Below are positions 30,842 through 32,660 of a DNA stretch of 32,660 nt, in pieces (the stretch's first letter is position 1; every line of letters starts with the position of its first letter). Source of the stretch: an uncultured Chryseobacterium sp. (GTDB lineage: Bacteria; Bacteroidota; Bacteroidia; Flavobacteriales; Weeksellaceae); contig CAJYWD010000041.1 of NCBI GenBank assembly GCA_913778505.1, positions 1 through 32,660 of the forward strand, given 5' to 3'. Made by a program: the position numbers and the translations under genes. The notes under the pieces were generated by a model. The model did no database searches. It was not told the origin of the DNA and saw only the letters and a list, made by a program, of their open reading frames with translations.

Positions 30842-32407
30842 TTAATCAATGCGCAGAAAAAAGAATATTGGCTTATTGACATAGAAACCAACGCCAAAAA
30901 AATCGTTTCCGATTCTGCAAACGCTGTCAAATTTTTGGATTCTTTGGCAGAAAATTCGTACTTTTTCACAGAGCTGAAAAAAGTCAAATCCGTAGAAAGC
31001 CGGACAGAAATCTATTACGACAAAGGTCCAAATTTCAATCAGGCTAATATCAAATTTTCGGATTCTTTAGTTAACGATCTGAATTTTCAGAAGAATGAAA
31101 TTTACATCAAGAATTTAGATTCACTCAAGAAGAGCATTAATCAAAAATACAGGGACAAAGGGTTCGCTTTCAATCGTGTGAAAACCAAATTCCAGAAAAT
31201 GGAAAACGGAATCCCCTCAGTAAAAATAGCCGTTGTTCCAGCTTCTCAAAGAAAAATCGACGGCATTGTTTTCAAAGGTTATACCCGTTTACCGAAACAA
31301 TTCGTTAAAAACCTCCACAAACAATATATTGGTAGAAATTATGATGACAAAGCACTGCTGGAGATGAATCAATCCCTGCAGAACCACCAGTTTGTTGGTT
31401 TGGAAAAGCCGCCGCAGACATTATTCACCAAAGATTCCACGCAGATTTTTCTCTTTACTCAGAAAAGAAAGACCAATACTTTTGACGGAATGATCGGCTT
31501 TGGAAATGACAGGACAGAAAAATTTACCGTCAACGGCACGCTGAATGTCCAGATGAAAAATATGTTCAACAGCTTTGAGAGCATCGGCATATTCTGGCAG
31601 AGAAATCCCGATAAAGGTCAGACTTTTGACATGCAGACCGATATTCCGTACACGTTTGGCAGCAACGTAGGCTTGAATGTTCATGTCAATATTTTCCGTC
31701 AGGATTCTACCTTTGCCAATGTCAAATTTCTGCCCGCAGTTTATTACCATCTTTCACCAAAGCAGAAACTTGGTCTGCGAGGCACTTTTGAATCTTCAGC
31801 AATTCTAGATTCGCTGTACACCGGAGGCCGCGATTATAGCAAGAAAGGTATTGGTCTTTATTATCAATATCTGGAGGGCAGTGACATTCCACTGTTTGTC
31901 AATAAAAGCAACATCCGTCTGGAAGCTGATTTTCTCAAAACCACTTATGATGACACGCTGGAAAATCTAAGTCAGATCCGGTATTTTCTTTTTGGTGAAC
32001 ACAATTTTAATTTGTCCGGAAATCACTACCTTAACATCAAAGGAGAATCTGCTTTACTGAGTTCCAGGGCCGAATTGTCGACAAACGAATTGTTTCGGTT
32101 TGGAGGCTGGAACTCACTTCGAGGGTTTAACGAACAAAGTCTTATCAGCGATTTTTACGCATTTGCCGGCGCAGAATACCGCTACCTCGTGAATGATCAG
32201 GCATTTTTTGACATTTTTGCACAGTACGGTCAGATGTCCAATAAAGCTCTCGGTATCACGCCAAAACTGTACAGTTTGGGATTAGGATTCAACTTTTTTC
32301 TACCCATTGGTTTGATGAGTTTCCAGATTTCCAATGGAAACGAAATCGGTAATCCATTTAAATTCAACGAAGTGAAAATCCATTGGGGAATCCTCAGCAG
32401 ATTTTGA
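30797..32407 (+). CDS. Omp85/TamA-like outer-membrane protein
   Basis: A 536-residue protein (from the TTG at 30797) with POTRA-like N-terminal repeats (about 20-200, for example INQKYRDKGFAFNRVKTKFQ) and a C-terminal 16-strand-type barrel. The Omp85 signature is near LFRFGGWNSLRGFNEQ. The last residues ILSRF match the outer-membrane terminal signal. It probably inserts or transports proteins at the outer membrane (family knowledge). I chose the TTG because it gives MKNILFLSFFCAFCGLINAQ, a textbook signal peptide. The ATG at 30728 would add 23 charged residues (MLKKFDISRKKKIEIEDYFF...) from the repeat region. It ends the window's coding part; 32408-32472 holds direct repeats of CACCAATCACCATTCACC only. 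Confidence 0.88.
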   Translation: MKNILFLSFFCAFCGLINAQKKEYWLIDIETNAKKIVSDSANAVKFLDSLAENSYFFTELKKVKSVESRTEIYYDKGPNFNQANIKFSDSLVNDLNFQKNEIYIKNLDSLKKSINQKYRDKGFAFNRVKTKFQKMENGIPSVKIAVVPASQRKIDGIVFKGYTRLPKQFVKNLHKQYIGRNYDDKALLEMNQSLQNHQFVGLEKPPQTLFTKDSTQIFLFTQKRKTNTFDGMIGFGNDRTEKFTVNGTLNVQMKNMFNSFESIGIFWQRNPDKGQTFDMQTDIPYTFGSNVGLNVHVNIFRQDSTFANVKFLPAVYYHLSPKQKLGLRGTFESSAILDSLYTGGRDYSKKGIGLYYQYLEGSDIPLFVNKSNIRLEADFLKTTYDDTLENLSQIRYFLFGEHNFNLSGNHYLNIKGESALLSSRAELSTNELFRFGGWNSLRGFNEQSLISDFYAFAGAEYRYLVNDQAFFDIFAQYGQMSNKALGITPKLYSLGLGFNFFLPIGLMSFQISNGNEIGNPFKFNEVKIHWGILSRF

Positions 32408-32472
32408 TAAGCGATAACTGATGGTTGATAAAAAATTCATTCACCAATCACCATTCACCATTTATAATTAAT

Positions 32473-32572
32473 TTGGAGCTATTTCCCGCTATCCGCTATA
32501 TCTTTTTTGTTTAGGACTATTGATCATCAATAGAAATTGAGTAGAAAACAAAAAAGGATGCCGCTGCTATGG
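32473..32572. repeat. Interspersed hairpin repeat, family D copy 2
   Basis: TTGGAGCTATTTCCCGCTAT, then stem ATATCTTTTTTGTTT (32498-32512) with AAACAAAAAAGGAT (32546-32559), then GCCGCTGCTATGG. The flanks match copy 1 (97-291). GGAGCT...CCCGCTATCCGC is also shared with family C. The remaining 88 bp of the window show nothing. Confidence 0.65.
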
Positions 32573-32660
32573 TAAGTTTGCATTAAGCAGAACATATTGA
32601 TAACTTAGTTAAAAATATAAACCCTAAGAGTAAAAGCAGCAGGATAAAGGCAGACGTTTC

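Noticed and set aside
1-32660. Prophage, rRNA or tRNA genes
   Set aside because: No integrase, capsid or rRNA/tRNA-like folds were recognised anywhere in the window by reading; only MITE and palindromic repeats are seen.

Overview
The window is a chromosomal segment from a low-GC Bacteroidetes bacterium, most likely a flavobacterium of the Chryseobacterium/Weeksellaceae group. The evidence is a type B ribosomal protein L31, a secreted protein with a type IX secretion sorting tail, several lipobox proteins, Bacteroidetes-type promoters (TTG, about 19 nt, TAnnTTTG), frequent TTG starts and the interspersed palindromic repeats typical of this group. The genus is inferred from sequence feel and was not tested.

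Layout. 1-5080 (mostly minus strand) holds an outer-membrane barrel protein, a haem-binding protein coupled to an Ig-like lipoprotein, an alternative bacterial GlmU-type protein and rpmE2 with a good promoter and a long leader. 5217-8019 (plus) is a hypothetical gene, a small membrane protein and a histidine kinase/response regulator pair, followed by a small ORF and a candidate small RNA. 8736-25145 (minus) is a phenylacetate (paa) catabolic cluster. In transcription order it has a fused 2-oxo-acid dehydrogenase E1, a TetR regulator, paaE, paaA, paaB, paaC, a foreign-looking lipoprotein, paaD, paaH, a thiolase (paaJ/pcaF), an inserted two-gene cassette, paaZ, a decayed vapBC pair and an enoyl-CoA hydratase. 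25365-32407 (plus) is ordinary chromosome: a T9SS-tail protein, a beta-helix lipoprotein, a MazG-like protein, aroA, a lipoprotein hydrolase, a short-chain dehydrogenase and an Omp85/TamA-like protein.

How the genes work together. PaaABCE with PaaD epoxidise phenylacetyl-CoA, PaaZ opens the oxepin ring and oxidises the semialdehyde, and the thiolase, hydratase and PaaH run the beta-oxidation-like lower pathway. No phenylacetate-CoA ligase (paaK) is present here. The E1 gene heads the cluster and could supply acyl-CoA from an aryl 2-oxo acid (inference). A perfect 8-2-8 palindrome overlaps the -33 element of the E1 promoter and is the obvious TetR operator.

The most unusual material lies between and inside the paa genes. 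A small two-gene cassette (a GNAT-like protein of 169 aa plus a charged 57-aa protein) sits between two copies of the thiolase 3' end. The displaced copy is itself split by a 244-bp MITE with near-perfect terminal repeats and a perfect 9-bp target duplication. PaaD carries an in-frame insertion of about 50 codons derived from an interspersed palindromic repeat. A partial copy of the paaE 5' end lies upstream of paaE. At least five families of palindromic repeats fill the spacers, and one appears to supply the signal peptide of the Omp85-like protein. Regions 1-96 and 13319-13453 show nothing recognisable.
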